DNA from: Salinimicrobium marinum | GTDB taxonomy: Bacteria > Bacteroidota > Bacteroidia > Flavobacteriales > Flavobacteriaceae | Direction of reading: 5' to 3' | Length of the DNA: 64,000 nt | NCBI RefSeq assembly: GCF_014651535.1 | Contig: NZ_BMXB01000004.1 | Span: 66,477-130,476, forward strand | Shown here: positions 20,703 to 29,282 of the stretch, piece after piece | Layout of the letters: every line of letters starts with the position of its first letter | How positions within the stretch are numbered: the stretch's first letter is position 1 | Position numbers and translations under genes: made by a program | Notes under the pieces: generated by a model | What the model was told of the DNA's origin: nothing | Seen by the model: only the letters and a program-made list of their open reading frames with translations | Database searches by the model: none

Positions 20703-21078
20703 TGATGATCCTACTAATAATATGATTTGTGAGTTTACCATTAAAAGATATAATAAAAACGCCGAAATCAAGCTGTTTACGAAGCCTGAAGTAGCACTTT
20801 CCTCAATTAAAGAAACCTATACCGGAAACAAAGAAAACCAGGATACAGTACTATTTCTTGACTTAAATATGCCAACCATGAGCGGTTGGGAGTTTCTGGA
20901 TGAATTCAATCTTTTAGATCCAGCTGTGAAAGACCAGTTCACCATCTATATATTATCTTCTTCTATTGAAGACTTTCAGGAAGAGGCAAAGCTTTATCCC
21001 GACCTAAACGGATTCCTCTCCAAGCCTTTAAAGCTTGATTATATCGAAGAGGTAATGAATGACCTTCAGAATAACTAA
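20671..21078 (+). CDS. Stand-alone response regulator receiver
   Basis: 135-residue single REC domain without an output domain. The acidic pocket is MVVDDDP, the phospho-acceptor Asp is in LFLDLNMPTMSG, and the switch Ser/Thr and Lys are in YILSSS and FLSKPL. It begins inside the kinase gene (ATG 20671) in another frame, so the two are translationally coupled and it is almost certainly the kinase's phosphorylation target. With no effector domain it must act by protein contact or as a phosphorelay shuttle. The six extra bases upstream would use a TTG start, which is less likely. Confidence 0.93.
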   Translation: MKKIFHFMVVDDDPTNNMICEFTIKRYNKNAEIKLFTKPEVALSSIKETYTGNKENQDTVLFLDLNMPTMSGWEFLDEFNLLDPAVKDQFTIYILSSSIEDFQEEAKLYPDLNGFLSKPLKLDYIEEVMNDLQNN

Positions 21079-21117
21079 TCCGGGAATTTTTTTTGCCGCT
21101 GTGCCTCCGGAATCTGT

Positions 21118-22029
21118 TTAAACCAGGATGGTAGTACCTTCAGCGCTACTTTTCCCAGAATCATCCAGATAAAAGTCGATCCTGCCAAGGTTTAATCCTG
21201 CCCAGCCTACCTGATTGATCAGCATGTTTTTGCCTTCACTGTTTTTTGTGACCGTGGGTCTGTCCAGGAACGTATGCGTGTGTCCGCCAACAATTAAATC
21301 AATGTCTTTTGTAAGTCCGGCGAGCTTCAGGTCACTTATTTTTTCATTACGATAATGATATCCCAAATGTGAGAGGCAGATCACCAGATGACAGTTTTCT
21401 TCTTCTTTTAAAACACGAACAGTATCAGTAGCTATTTCTACAGGATCCAGGTACTGTGTTTCTTTAAATAGTTTCTTTCCAACTAATCCTTCCAATTCAA
21501 TGCCAAGGCCGAAAACTCCGATTTTTATTCCATCTTTGGTAAATACCTTATAAGGTTTTGATTGCCCATCCATGACCGTATTGCTAAAATCGTAGTTGGC
21601 GCTTAAAAACTGAAAATGGGCGTGAGGAAGTTGGGCATACAAACCATCTATACCATTATCAAAATCGTGATTGCCGATAGTGGCAGCATCGTAGCCCATT
21701 TTGCTCATTAGTTTAAACTCCAGTTCGCCGCCGTAAAAGTTGAAGTAAGGAGTTCCCTGGAAAATATCACCCGCATCCAGCAGCAGGGTATTCGGATTTT
21801 CTTTCCGGATATTGTTGATGAGAGTATACCTTCGGGCTACGCCTCCCTGGTTTGGGAATTTGGCATCTGTCGGCTCAAAAGGTTCAATATGGCTATGCAC
21901 ATCATTAGTGTGCAAAATGGTGATGTGTTTTCTTTTTTCTTCCGGAGAAAATGAATACAAACCAAAGCTACCTACACCGGCCAAAGCCCCTGCAGCTGCT
22001 GTTTGTTTTAAAAATGTCCTTCTTTTCAT
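21118..22029 (-). CDS. Metallophosphatase: 5'-nucleotidase N-terminal domain, Tat-exported
   Basis: 303-residue calcineurin-like phosphoesterase equal to the catalytic half of UshA-type 5'-nucleotidases. Metal-binding motifs are ILHTNDVHSHIEP, LDAGDIFQGTPY, TIGNHDFDNG, CLSHLGYH and VGGHTHTF. The N-terminus KRRTFLKQTAAAGALAGVG is a twin-arginine signal, so folded metal-loaded enzyme would be exported. The C-terminal substrate domain is absent here and is encoded by the gene immediately upstream, 1 bp away. Together they should hydrolyse nucleotides or related phosphate esters in the periplasm. Confidence 0.9.
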   Translation of the reverse strand: MKRRTFLKQTAAAGALAGVGSFGLYSFSPEEKRKHITILHTNDVHSHIEPFEPTDAKFPNQGGVARRYTLINNIRKENPNTLLLDAGDIFQGTPYFNFYGGELEFKLMSKMGYDAATIGNHDFDNGIDGLYAQLPHAHFQFLSANYDFSNTVMDGQSKPYKVFTKDGIKIGVFGLGIELEGLVGKKLFKETQYLDPVEIATDTVRVLKEEENCHLVICLSHLGYHYRNEKISDLKLAGLTKDIDLIVGGHTHTFLDRPTVTKNSEGKNMLINQVGWAGLNLGRIDFYLDDSGKSSAEGTTILV

Positions 22030-22030
22030 C

Positions 22031-22786
22031 TTATTCTCTTATGAATCTTTTGTCTGCAACGGGATCAATGGTATCCTTTTGTTTAAAATAATCTATGAGC
22101 AGATTTCTGATCTTGTAATCCAACCCCGTAACATTTTCTGATTTAGAAAAGAAGCTCATATTGTCACCTCCCTGGTAGAGGTAATCATTAGTGGCAACAT
22201 AATATATCTTTTCATCTTCTATTGGTTTTCCCTGAATATTAGCATGTACTATTTCATTGTTGTTGTTAAGTACAAGTTCTATTCCTGAAACAGGATGTGC
22301 AGTTTGTCCTTCTATGAGGTAAGTGATCAAATCCCTGATGTCTTCCCCTTTCAGTTCGGCTACCACAACTTCATTTTCAAAAGGCATTAACTGAAATGCT
22401 GTTCCTGTGGTGATTTCTCCCTGATTTACAGCCGAACGAATTCCGCCGTGATTAAGAAGTACCACGTCTATGGATTTTCCGGTTCTGCTTTTGAACACAG
22501 GATTTGATAATTCCATGACGGCATCGGCCATCATATTTCCAAGGGCCGTGTTGAGATCACCATTGGATTTGCTGAGGTTGTTGGGAGCATACGCCAGTAC
22601 GGAATCCATTTCCCGGGTGATCCTTTCTTTATAAGGTGCTATAAAATCTGAAATGGAATCATTTTCTGAAATAGAATCTTTAAGAGCAATTTGCTGTCCT
22701 TCAATCCGGTCCACCTGGTATTCGCTGTTTTTACAGGAACTAAAGAGGATTGGGAAAATGATAAGGAAATAAATTAACTGTTTCAT
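22031..22786 (-). CDS. 5'-nucleotidase C-terminal domain lipoprotein
   Basis: 251-residue lipoprotein (signal KQLIYFLIIFPILFSSC) carrying the substrate-specificity domain of UshA-type nucleotidases. Recognisable motifs are NTALGNMMADAVME, LLNHGGIRSAVNQGEIT, LMPFENEVVVAELKG and YYVATNDYLYQGGDNMSFF. The frame opens at 22807, but the ATG at 22786 directly starts the lipoprotein signal and lies downstream of a -7 element at 22805-22812. It is first in a two-gene operon with the metallophosphatase. The separation of the two halves suggests a complex anchored by this subunit. Confidence 0.9.
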   Translation of the reverse strand: MKQLIYFLIIFPILFSSCKNSEYQVDRIEGQQIALKDSISENDSISDFIAPYKERITREMDSVLAYAPNNLSKSNGDLNTALGNMMADAVMELSNPVFKSRTGKSIDVVLLNHGGIRSAVNQGEITTGTAFQLMPFENEVVVAELKGEDIRDLITYLIEGQTAHPVSGIELVLNNNNEIVHANIQGKPIEDEKIYYVATNDYLYQGGDNMSFFSKSENVTGLDYKIRNLLIDYFKQKDTIDPVADKRFIRE

Positions 22787-22804
22787 TGGCGTGGTGTAAA
22801 GGGG

Positions 22805-22812
22805 CAAAAATA
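22805..22812 (-). promoter_or_regulatory. -7 promoter element of the split 5'-nucleotidase operon
   Basis: Read leftward the bases are TATTTTTG, an exact TAnnTTTG match, 19 bp before the chosen ATG (22786). It overlaps the alternative ATG at 22807, which argues against that start. Confidence 0.5.
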
Positions 22813-22978
22813 ACTAATTGGAAGTTTTTCAGGAGTATTTAAGCACAAAAATCGGATTCCTTAACAGGAATTACTTTGAATTAAGCTGTCCTGGCATCTA
22901 AATTTAAAAAGTTGCATTTTTTTGTTTCAGGTATTCTATTTTCTTTATTTTAGACCCCTAAGACCTAACCTATAACGA

Positions 22979-23665
22979 TTGAAAACAAGTAAGCTGGTAC
23001 TTCTCATTTTCCTTTTTCTAGGTGTTTTATTTGTGGTAGGCAGTTTTTTTGATATCCCCGTGTTGTACACTCCAGCTAATTATTTGCTGGTCCCTTCCCT
23101 GTTAATCTATTATCTAATAAAGGTGAAAAAGATCTTTTGGCCGGTTGTTGCTATGTTGGTTTGTTTCTACATTCGTGATCTTTTAATGATGTATAGCCTG
23201 GAAAATTATATTCAAGGGGTAATGGTAACTTTTGTGTTCGCAATGATTCTTTGGTACTTATGTGTAATAACGAGGCTGCCAAAATCCCCGATACAAAAAG
23301 TGGAAATTATGTCCCTGGTCATTATGTATAGCTTTCTTGGATTTTTGACCTATTCCATGAGTGAGGTAGTAACCGATGTAATCCCGAGTTATTCAACTGC
23401 CACCTATTTTTATTTATTTATACTAAATGTTCTGGTGGCTATCACATTTACCAAATATATTCTAAAGTCTCACTGGGCATCCCTCTGGCTAATGATAGCA
23501 TCGGCTGCCTTACTGGTATCGGAGATCTCCCTGTTCTTTAAGTTATATATCATTGAAGATTTAAGTGTGAACATTTTTTATCCCACTTTCCATCTGTTCA
23601 TGTTTTACTGCCTAGTGCAGTTTGGAATTCACAGAAGGAAAACCGGGAAATTATGGTTCTTCTGA
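22979..23665 (+). CDS. Polytopic membrane protein, tandem paralogue 1
   Basis: 228-residue, strongly hydrophobic protein with about seven to eight predicted membrane helices and almost no soluble loops. The start is TTG at 22979 (KTSKLVLLIFLFLG follows); no ATG fits better. A -7-like TATTTTAG (one mismatch) at 22946-22953 with TTTG at 22921-22924 gives a plausible promoter. The next gene encodes a similar protein, and both share a motif near the C-terminus (EDLSVNI versus RDLSVEI). The size and helix pattern recall YhhN/lysoplasmalogenase-type proteins, but I do not recognise it and assign no function. Confidence 0.7.
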   Translation: MKTSKLVLLIFLFLGVLFVVGSFFDIPVLYTPANYLLVPSLLIYYLIKVKKIFWPVVAMLVCFYIRDLLMMYSLENYIQGVMVTFVFAMILWYLCVITRLPKSPIQKVEIMSLVIMYSFLGFLTYSMSEVVTDVIPSYSTATYFYLFILNVLVAITFTKYILKSHWASLWLMIASAALLVSEISLFFKLYIIEDLSVNIFYPTFHLFMFYCLVQFGIHRRKTGKLWFF

Positions 23666-23751
23666 TTCTAAATTAGAAATGGATTTGAATTGTTAATTTT
23701 CTGATAATTAGTAGATAATAATTTTTATATTGCAGTCCCTTTAAATCTGTA

Positions 23752-24450
23752 ATGAAAACCAAATCTTTATGCATTTTTTTGATTGTACTGGCAGTTTTGG
23801 CCGGACTAACAGCTATTTTTTATGAAATAGACTGGTTGCAAAGGGCTTCTCAGTTATTCATTATTTTTCCTCTTTTTGGATATTTTTTTAAAGATCTAAC
23901 CGGACAAAGACTGAACTTTTATGGTTTTTTCCTTAGTCTCATAGCCGCTAAAATGGCTTTGATCATTAATGACTACTGGTATTTTTCTCACATAGCCATT
24001 GGTTTCTGGCTTGCGGGCTTTGGGTTTCTTATCAGGGAAGCCATACAATACATTGAGTATTCTAGGGGAAGTAGATTAATGCAGTTTTATTTTGTACTGG
24101 TAGTAGGGATTTACACCTATTTACTTTCTATGCATTTTATGGAAATTCATGGAGGTATGAAAGATGGATTTCAGTTCTTTATGTATCTTCTCTATTACTT
24201 TAATATACTGGTCCTGGGAATTACAGCCCTCATCTATTATCTTAATTCTTTTTCAAGAAAATCTGTTTACTTTCTCTGTTTTATAATTTCCCTCATCTTT
24301 TCAGATGTTCTCCGGGATATAGGAGTTTTTTATTTCAGGGATTTAAGTGTGGAAATAGCAGGTGCTTTTATAAGGTTTTCAGCCTTGGTTTTTATCTTCC
24401 TCTTCTTTGTTACCAAAGAAAAAAGGCTTCGACTTCTCAACCTTATATAA
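23752..24450 (+). CDS. Polytopic membrane protein, tandem paralogue 2
   Basis: 232-residue protein with about seven to eight hydrophobic helices, starting KTKSLCIFLIVLAVLAGL. It is similar in length, layout and C-terminal DLSVEI motif to the preceding gene, so the pair probably arose by an old tandem duplication. A membrane-proximal IREAIQYIEYSRGSR loop is the most polar stretch. The function is not recognised; no conserved catalytic residues are obvious. The 86-bp gap ahead of it may hold its own promoter. Confidence 0.7.
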   Translation: MKTKSLCIFLIVLAVLAGLTAIFYEIDWLQRASQLFIIFPLFGYFFKDLTGQRLNFYGFFLSLIAAKMALIINDYWYFSHIAIGFWLAGFGFLIREAIQYIEYSRGSRLMQFYFVLVVGIYTYLLSMHFMEIHGGMKDGFQFFMYLLYYFNILVLGITALIYYLNSFSRKSVYFLCFIISLIFSDVLRDIGVFYFRDLSVEIAGAFIRFSALVFIFLFFVTKEKRLRLLNLI

Positions 24451-24494
24451 GTATATTAATTAAGGTTCTTCTGCTTTCGTGTGCAATATATAAC

Positions 24495-24502
24495 TAATTT
24501 TG
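24495..24502 (+). promoter_or_regulatory. -7 element four bases before the start codon
   Basis: TAATTTTG matches TAnnTTTG exactly and ends only 4 bp before the GTG at 24507. Transcription would begin at or next to the start codon, predicting a leaderless or nearly leaderless mRNA for the DUF6913-dapA operon. Confidence 0.5.
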
Positions 24503-24506
24503 CATC

Positions 24507-25031
24507 GTGGTTATTTCTAATATAAAGCTTGGGTTCGCCCAGAAAAAAGTGACAGATTTGTCCCGTAAATTCAGTTTATCGGCACAGGAAAGTTCTGTCA
24601 AAAGAGTTTGTGTCATTTTAGATGAAGCAGACGCCCGGTTGATGAATAAGTTCAAAGAGTTTGCGAAAGATCTTAATGTAAAGGAAGATAATTTCAAAAT
24701 GCTGATTTGCCTGTCTACCAGGTCTAAAGAGAAAGATTTGGAAAGTATTGTTTTTAGAACTTCAGATCTTACGTGGAGCGGCAAAATCAGGAATTCTGAA
24801 ATTCAAAATCTTTTAAAAGAGCATTTCGATCTTTTGATTTCTTTTACAGCGGTAGAAAGTAAAACGGCAAACTTTATCACTGCAGCCTTATCTGCAGATT
24901 TAAAGGTAAACCGGCGGGAAGAAACAGCATCAGGTTTTGATCTTACAATATCAACAGGCTATAAAGAGTTAGATGTCTTCATGACTGAATTAAAAAAATA
25001 TTTGAAAATTTTAAACAGGATAAGAGAATGA
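24507..25031 (+). CDS. DUF6913-like protein upstream of dapA
   Basis: 174-residue soluble protein of unknown function that I associate with the DUF6913 family found beside dapA in flavobacteria. It begins with GTG at 24507 ([12 protein letters not shown] follows). It has a central [16 protein letters not shown] strand-helix and a C-terminal [20 protein letters not shown] segment. No signal peptide or membrane helix is seen. It overlaps dapA by 4 bp (ATGA), so the two are translationally coupled. The family name is from memory and is less certain than the coding call. Confidence 0.75.
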   Translation: MVISNIKLGFAQKKVTDLSRKFSLSAQESSVKRVCVILDEADARLMNKFKEFAKDLNVKEDNFKMLICLSTRSKEKDLESIVFRTSDLTWSGKIRNSEIQNLLKEHFDLLISFTAVESKTANFITAALSADLKVNRREETASGFDLTISTGYKELDVFMTELKKYLKILNRIRE

Positions 25032-25903
25032 ACAAATTTGTGGGCACAGGAGTGGCTTTAGTTACACCATTTACAACTGATAACAAGATTGATACGGAGG
25101 CGCTTCGGAAGGTGGTAAACTATCAGATTGAGAATGGGGTTGATTATTTGGTGGTGCTGGGTACCACTGCCGAAAGTGCTACTTTAACCAGGGAGGAGAA
25201 AAGGCTTATAGCTGAAACTGTTATATCTGAAAATAACGGAAGATTGCCTCTTGTCCTCGGAATAGGAGGGAACAATACTGCAGGCATTGCCGAAGAATTA
25301 AAAACAACAGATCTTTCTGCTTTTGATGCAGTATTGTCTGTCTCACCATATTACAATAAACCCTCACAGGAAGGTATTTATCAGCATTTTAAAGTGGTGG
25401 CAGAAGCTTCTCCCGTTCCGGTGATCCTTTATAATGTTCCCGGGAGAACCGCCTCGAATATGCTTCCGGAAACCGTAAAAAGACTGGCTACAGATTTTAA
25501 GAATATTATAGGAATAAAAGAAGCGGCAGGGGATATCGTACAGGCAATGAGACTTGTAAGTGGTGTCCCTGAAGGATTCCTTATCATTTCAGGCGATGAT
25601 ATGGTTACCCTGCCAATGATCCTGGCAGGAGGTCACGGAGTGATTTCAGTAATAGCGCAGGGATTCCCTTCAGAATTCTCTCAGATGGTAAAGCTGGGAC
25701 TTCAGAAGGAGGTTAAAAAAGCTTATGATTTACACTATAAAATAGCTCCTTCCATAGATCTTATTTTTGCTGAAGGGAATCCTGCAGGGATAAAAGCCCT
25801 GCTTGCAAAAAAAAATATTTGTGAAAATGTAGTGCGGTTGCCCCTCGTGAAATCCAGTGATAAACTTACGGGTGAAATAAATTCCTTTGTAGATCGTTTT
25901 TAG
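25028..25903 (+). CDS. dapA: 4-hydroxy-tetrahydrodipicolinate synthase
   Basis: 291-residue class I aldolase condensing pyruvate with aspartate semialdehyde, the first committed step to diaminopimelate and lysine. The Schiff-base lysine is Lys164 in [10 protein letters not shown]. Tyr135 in [10 protein letters not shown] and the [11 protein letters not shown] loop contribute to the catalytic triad. The N-terminal [10 protein letters not shown] and GTTAESATL motifs are typical. Length is normal. It is coupled to the upstream DUF6913-like gene. Confidence 0.97.
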   Translation: MNKFVGTGVALVTPFTTDNKIDTEALRKVVNYQIENGVDYLVVLGTTAESATLTREEKRLIAETVISENNGRLPLVLGIGGNNTAGIAEELKTTDLSAFDAVLSVSPYYNKPSQEGIYQHFKVVAEASPVPVILYNVPGRTASNMLPETVKRLATDFKNIIGIKEAAGDIVQAMRLVSGVPEGFLIISGDDMVTLPMILAGGHGVISVIAQGFPSEFSQMVKLGLQKEVKKAYDLHYKIAPSIDLIFAEGNPAGIKALLAKKNICENVVRLPLVKSSDKLTGEINSFVDRF

Positions 25904-25994
25904 TGAAAGCATGCGGGATTGGATAGAGTTAAACCAATAGAATCCTGAAGAAATTTGCCTGCAACTAAAGTTTTTATAATATGGCAGAAAAGAG

Positions 25995-26002
25995 TACTTT
26001 TG
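25995..26002 (+). promoter_or_regulatory. -7 promoter element for bamD operon
   Basis: TACTTTTG, an exact TAnnTTTG match. A transcript starting about 7 bp downstream would begin at or after the first ATG (26007), favouring the ATG at 26022 as the bamD start. Confidence 0.55.
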
Positions 26003-26021
26003 CCAGATGTTTTTACAAAGA

Positions 26022-26837
26022 ATGAAAAAAGGAATACTCTTACTAAGCATTTTATTCGTAGCAGTTTCCTGCAGCGAGTACCAAAAAGTATTAAAAAGCG
26101 AGGATACCGGCTTGAAATACACAAAGGCCGAACAATTGTACAATGAAGCCAAGGCCGACGAGGGCAATACCAGAAAAAAGTACAGGCAGGCAGCACGTTT
26201 GTTTGAACAATTGGTTCCTGCTTACCGCGGTAAGCCACAGGCTCAAAAACTGATGTTTATTTACGCAGATTCTTATTATCAGCTGGAAGATTATTTCCTT
26301 TCAGGATATCAGTTCGAGCGTTTTGTAGAATCCTATCCCGAGAGTGAAAAACTGGAGGAAGCTGCTTTTAAAGGCGCCAGAAGTTATTATTTCCTGTCTC
26401 CAAGGTATGATCTTGATCAAACGGAGACGATTAAGGCAATTGGAAAACTACAGGCTTTTATAAACCGTTTTCCTGAAAGTGAAAACCTTGACGAGGCCAA
26501 TGAGTTGGTAACCGAATTGAGGGTGAAACTGGAAAGAAAAGCATACGAGATTGCAAAGCAATACCATCACACCCGAAATTACAAAGCTGCCATCACAGCG
26601 TTTGATAATTTCCTGTTGGATTATCCGGGATCACCTTTTCGTGAAAGAGCATTTTACTACAGGTTCGATTCAGCTTACGAGTACGCCATCAACAGTTATG
26701 CGTATGTAATGGAAGAAAGGCTGGAAACTGCACTAGAATTTTATAATGATTACAAAAGGTATTATCCGGAGGGAGAGTTTATTTCCGGTGCCGAGGCTGC
26801 CTATAATGATATTGATACAAGACAACAAAATTTTTAA
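26022..26837 (+). CDS. bamD: Outer-membrane assembly lipoprotein BamD
   Basis: 271-residue lipoprotein of the BAM complex that inserts beta-barrel proteins in the outer membrane. The signal peptide KKGILLLSILFVAVSC ends in a lipobox Cys. TPR-like helical repeats follow (YNEAKADEGNTRKKYRQAARLFEQLVPAYRGK, QLEDYFLSGYQFERFVESYP and so on). The frame also has an ATG at 26007, but the promoter position and signal peptide favour 26022. It heads the bamD-rpoZ-coaBC-porD cluster conserved in Flavobacteriaceae. Confidence 0.93.
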   Translation: MKKGILLLSILFVAVSCSEYQKVLKSEDTGLKYTKAEQLYNEAKADEGNTRKKYRQAARLFEQLVPAYRGKPQAQKLMFIYADSYYQLEDYFLSGYQFERFVESYPESEKLEEAAFKGARSYYFLSPRYDLDQTETIKAIGKLQAFINRFPESENLDEANELVTELRVKLERKAYEIAKQYHHTRNYKAAITAFDNFLLDYPGSPFRERAFYYRFDSAYEYAINSYAYVMEERLETALEFYNDYKRYYPEGEFISGAEAAYNDIDTRQQNF

Positions 26838-26851
26838 TTAGAAGTACTACT

Positions 26852-27178
26852 ATGATTGATCTAAAAAGAACAGATGCGCCTGTGAATACCACTACTTTGA
26901 ACAAGAACAAAGTAGATGCGCCTACCAATAACATTTATGAGGCTATTTCAATTATTTCCAAAAGAGCTACTCAAATCAACACCGAGATAAAGAAGGAGTT
27001 GTTGGAGAAGCTAGATGAATTTGCTACTTACAATGATAGTCTTGACGAGATTTTCGAAAACAAGGAGCAAATAGAAGTTTCTAAATTCTATGAAAAATTG
27101 CCAAAGCCACACTCTTTGGCGGTTCAGGAATGGCTTGATGATAAAATCTACTTTCGCAATACACAAAGCGAAGAATAA
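26852..27178 (+). CDS. rpoZ: RNA polymerase omega subunit (Rpb6-like)
   Basis: 108-residue Bacteroidota-type omega subunit that helps assemble and stabilise RNA polymerase. The conserved core is NNIYEAISIISKRATQINTEIK followed by ELLEKLDEFATYND. The C-terminal acidic/aromatic tail (YEKLPKPHSLAVQEWLDDK) is typical of the phylum. It lies 14 bp after bamD and 6 bp before coaBC. Confidence 0.93.
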   Translation: MIDLKRTDAPVNTTTLNKNKVDAPTNNIYEAISIISKRATQINTEIKKELLEKLDEFATYNDSLDEIFENKEQIEVSKFYEKLPKPHSLAVQEWLDDKIYFRNTQSEE

Positions 27179-27184
27179 TATTAT

Positions 27185-28396
27185 ATGTCTGTAATAAGCG
27201 GCAAGAAAATAGTACTTGGTATTACCGCAGGTATTGCCGCTTATAAAACAGCTTTCCTGGTAAGGCTGTTTATAAAGGCTGGGGCAGAAGTAAAGGTTAT
27301 CATGACCCCTGCGGCTAAAGACTTTATTACACCTCTTACCTTATCTACCTTATCAAAAAATGAAGTTTTTTCATCTTTCACCAAAGAAGAAGATGAAAAC
27401 CAGCATTGGAACAACCATGTTGAATTAGGGCTTTGGGCAGATCTTATGCTTATCGCACCTGCGACGGCTAATACCTTGTCCAAAATGGCCTCTGGCGCTT
27501 CAGATAATTTTTTGCTCGCCACGTACCTTTCTGCTAAATGTCCTGTGTATTTCGCTCCTGCGATGGACCTGGATATGTATCAGCATCCTTCTACCAAAAA
27601 CAGTTTTGAAAAGCTTATTTCCTTCGGAAATGTTATGATTCCTGCGGGTACAGGAGAGCTGGCCAGCGGACTTTCAGGTGAAGGAAGAATGGCAGAACCC
27701 GAGGAGATAGTTCAGTTTATAGAAGACCATATTGCCAAAAGTCTTCCGCTTCGGAATAAAAAAATATTGATTACCGCAGGTCCAACATACGAAGCAATTG
27801 ATCCTGTTCGTTTTATAGGGAATCATTCCAGCGGAAAAATGGGTTATGCATTGGCAGAATCAGCAGCAAAAGCAGGGGCAAAGGTGATCCTTATTTCGGG
27901 ACCTACACATTTGCAGCATCCGGGATTTGGCATTGAACTTATCAGGGTGCAGTCAGCACAACAAATGTATGATGCTGCAAACACACATTTCGATGAGATG
28001 GATGCGGCTATCGCATCTGCAGCGGTTTCAGATTATCGTCCCAAAAATGTTGCGGCCCAGAAGATCAAAAAGAACAGTGTTAACCTGACCCTGGAATTGG
28101 AACGAAATCCAGATATTCTGGCTTCACTGGGAAAAAGAAAAAAAGATCAGGTCCTGGTGGGTTTCGCCCTTGAAACCGAAAATGAAAGAAAAAACGCTTT
28201 AGGAAAACTTGAACGTAAAAGCCTGGATTTTATCGTCCTCAACTCCCTGAACGATGAAGGTGCCGGATTCCAGAAGGATACCAATAAAATCTGTATCCTG
28301 TTTAAAAGCGGAATAAAAAAAGACTTTCCCCTGAAATCAAAAAAAGAGGTTTCTAAAGATATTATTAATGAGCTAACGTTGCTGCTGAATGAATAG
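27185..28396 (+). CDS. coaBC: Bifunctional phosphopantothenoylcysteine decarboxylase/synthetase
   Basis: 403-residue CoA-biosynthesis enzyme. The N-terminal flavoprotein CoaC domain (about 1-190) has GITAGIAAYK and the catalytic His in NNHVELGLWADL. The C-terminal CoaB domain (about 190-403) has ITAGPTYEAIDPVRFIGNHSSGKMG and AAVSDYRPKN. Two CoaC motifs differ from E. coli. PAMN is PAMD (PAMDLDMYQHP), and the substrate-clamp Cys position reads Ser (LASGLSGEGRM). I recall the first as usual in Bacteroidota. It overlaps porD by 8 bp. Confidence 0.96.
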   Translation: MSVISGKKIVLGITAGIAAYKTAFLVRLFIKAGAEVKVIMTPAAKDFITPLTLSTLSKNEVFSSFTKEEDENQHWNNHVELGLWADLMLIAPATANTLSKMASGASDNFLLATYLSAKCPVYFAPAMDLDMYQHPSTKNSFEKLISFGNVMIPAGTGELASGLSGEGRMAEPEEIVQFIEDHIAKSLPLRNKKILITAGPTYEAIDPVRFIGNHSSGKMGYALAESAAKAGAKVILISGPTHLQHPGFGIELIRVQSAQQMYDAANTHFDEMDAAIASAAVSDYRPKNVAAQKIKKNSVNLTLELERNPDILASLGKRKKDQVLVGFALETENERKNALGKLERKSLDFIVLNSLNDEGAGFQKDTNKICILFKSGIKKDFPLKSKKEVSKDIINELTLLLNE

Positions 28397-29282
28397 GTTT
28401 ATTTTATCTTTCGTGCTTTTTTTTATGGCAGGAGTATCATCTGCACAGGAACTAAACTGTGAAGTGATTGTAAATGCGGAACAAACGGGCAATACGAATA
28501 TCACCATTTTCCGGACGTTACAGAATTCGTTATCGGAATTTGTGAACCAGAATAAATGGACGAACAGGGATTTTCTTCCCCAAGAACGCATTAATTGCAG
28601 TATGTTTATCAATGTTCGGGATTATGACCCGAATACGAATTCTTTTAACGCTACTATCCAGGTGCAGTCATCCCGCCCGGTGTATGGATCAACTATGGTC
28701 AGTCCGGTGTTTAATTATAATGATGAGCAGTTTAGCTTCAGGTATACCGAGTATGAACCTCTGGATTACAATCCTAATCAGTTCGATTCCAATCTTACTT
28801 CTGTAGTGAGTTTTTATGTATTTACCATTCTGGGGCTGGACGCAGATACGTTTGAAGAAGATGGTGGTACGTCATATTATGAGCAGGCAAACCAGATTGT
28901 AGGAACCGCTCAACAGGGGAATTACCGCGGCTGGAAAGCCGGTGATGGTAACAGTTCCAGGTTCAGATTTAATTCCGATCTTTTGTCCAATGCCTTCAGC
29001 GATTATCGACAGGTTCTTTATAACTACCATCGCAAAGGTCTCGATTTAATGCACATGTCGCCAGAAAATGGCAAAAAAGGCATTACAGCTTCTTTGCTGA
29101 ATCTTCGCAGTCTTAACCGCAACAGACCTAATTCTCTACTGGTAAGAACCTTTTTTGATGCCAAAGCCGATGAGATACAACAGGTTTACAGCGGTGGGCC
29201 ACAACTTTCCACAAGAGAGGTAGTGGATGCTTTAAACAATATGGCACCTACTTTTTCTGATAGATGGAGTAACATCAGGTAG
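28389..29282 (+). CDS. porD: PorD/DUF4835 type IX secretion-associated protein
   Basis: 297-residue exported protein (signal NRFILSFVLFFMAGVSSAQ) of the DUF4835 family, named PorD for its link to type IX secretion and gliding. Conserved stretches include LNCEVIVNAEQTG near the mature N-terminus, RINCSMFINVRDYD, LTSVVSFYVFTILGLDADTF and RTFFDAKADEIQQVY near the C-terminus. It overlaps coaBC by 8 bp, as in other Flavobacteriaceae. The usual next gene, recN, is absent here. Instead the convergent ABC transporter gene overlaps its end by 8 bp. Confidence 0.9.
   Translation: MNRFILSFVLFFMAGVSSAQELNCEVIVNAEQTGNTNITIFRTLQNSLSEFVNQNKWTNRDFLPQERINCSMFINVRDYDPNTNSFNATIQVQSSRPVYGSTMVSPVFNYNDEQFSFRYTEYEPLDYNPNQFDSNLTSVVSFYVFTILGLDADTFEEDGGTSYYEQANQIVGTAQQGNYRGWKAGDGNSSRFRFNSDLLSNAFSDYRQVLYNYHRKGLDLMHMSPENGKKGITASLLNLRSLNRNRPNSLLVRTFFDAKADEIQQVYSGGPQLSTREVVDALNNMAPTFSDRWSNIR

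Noticed and set aside
15571-21078. Defence island or novel operon around the giant kinase
   Set aside because: Neighbours are ordinary housekeeping or regulatory genes; no nuclease, toxin, methyltransferase or reverse transcriptase is linked.
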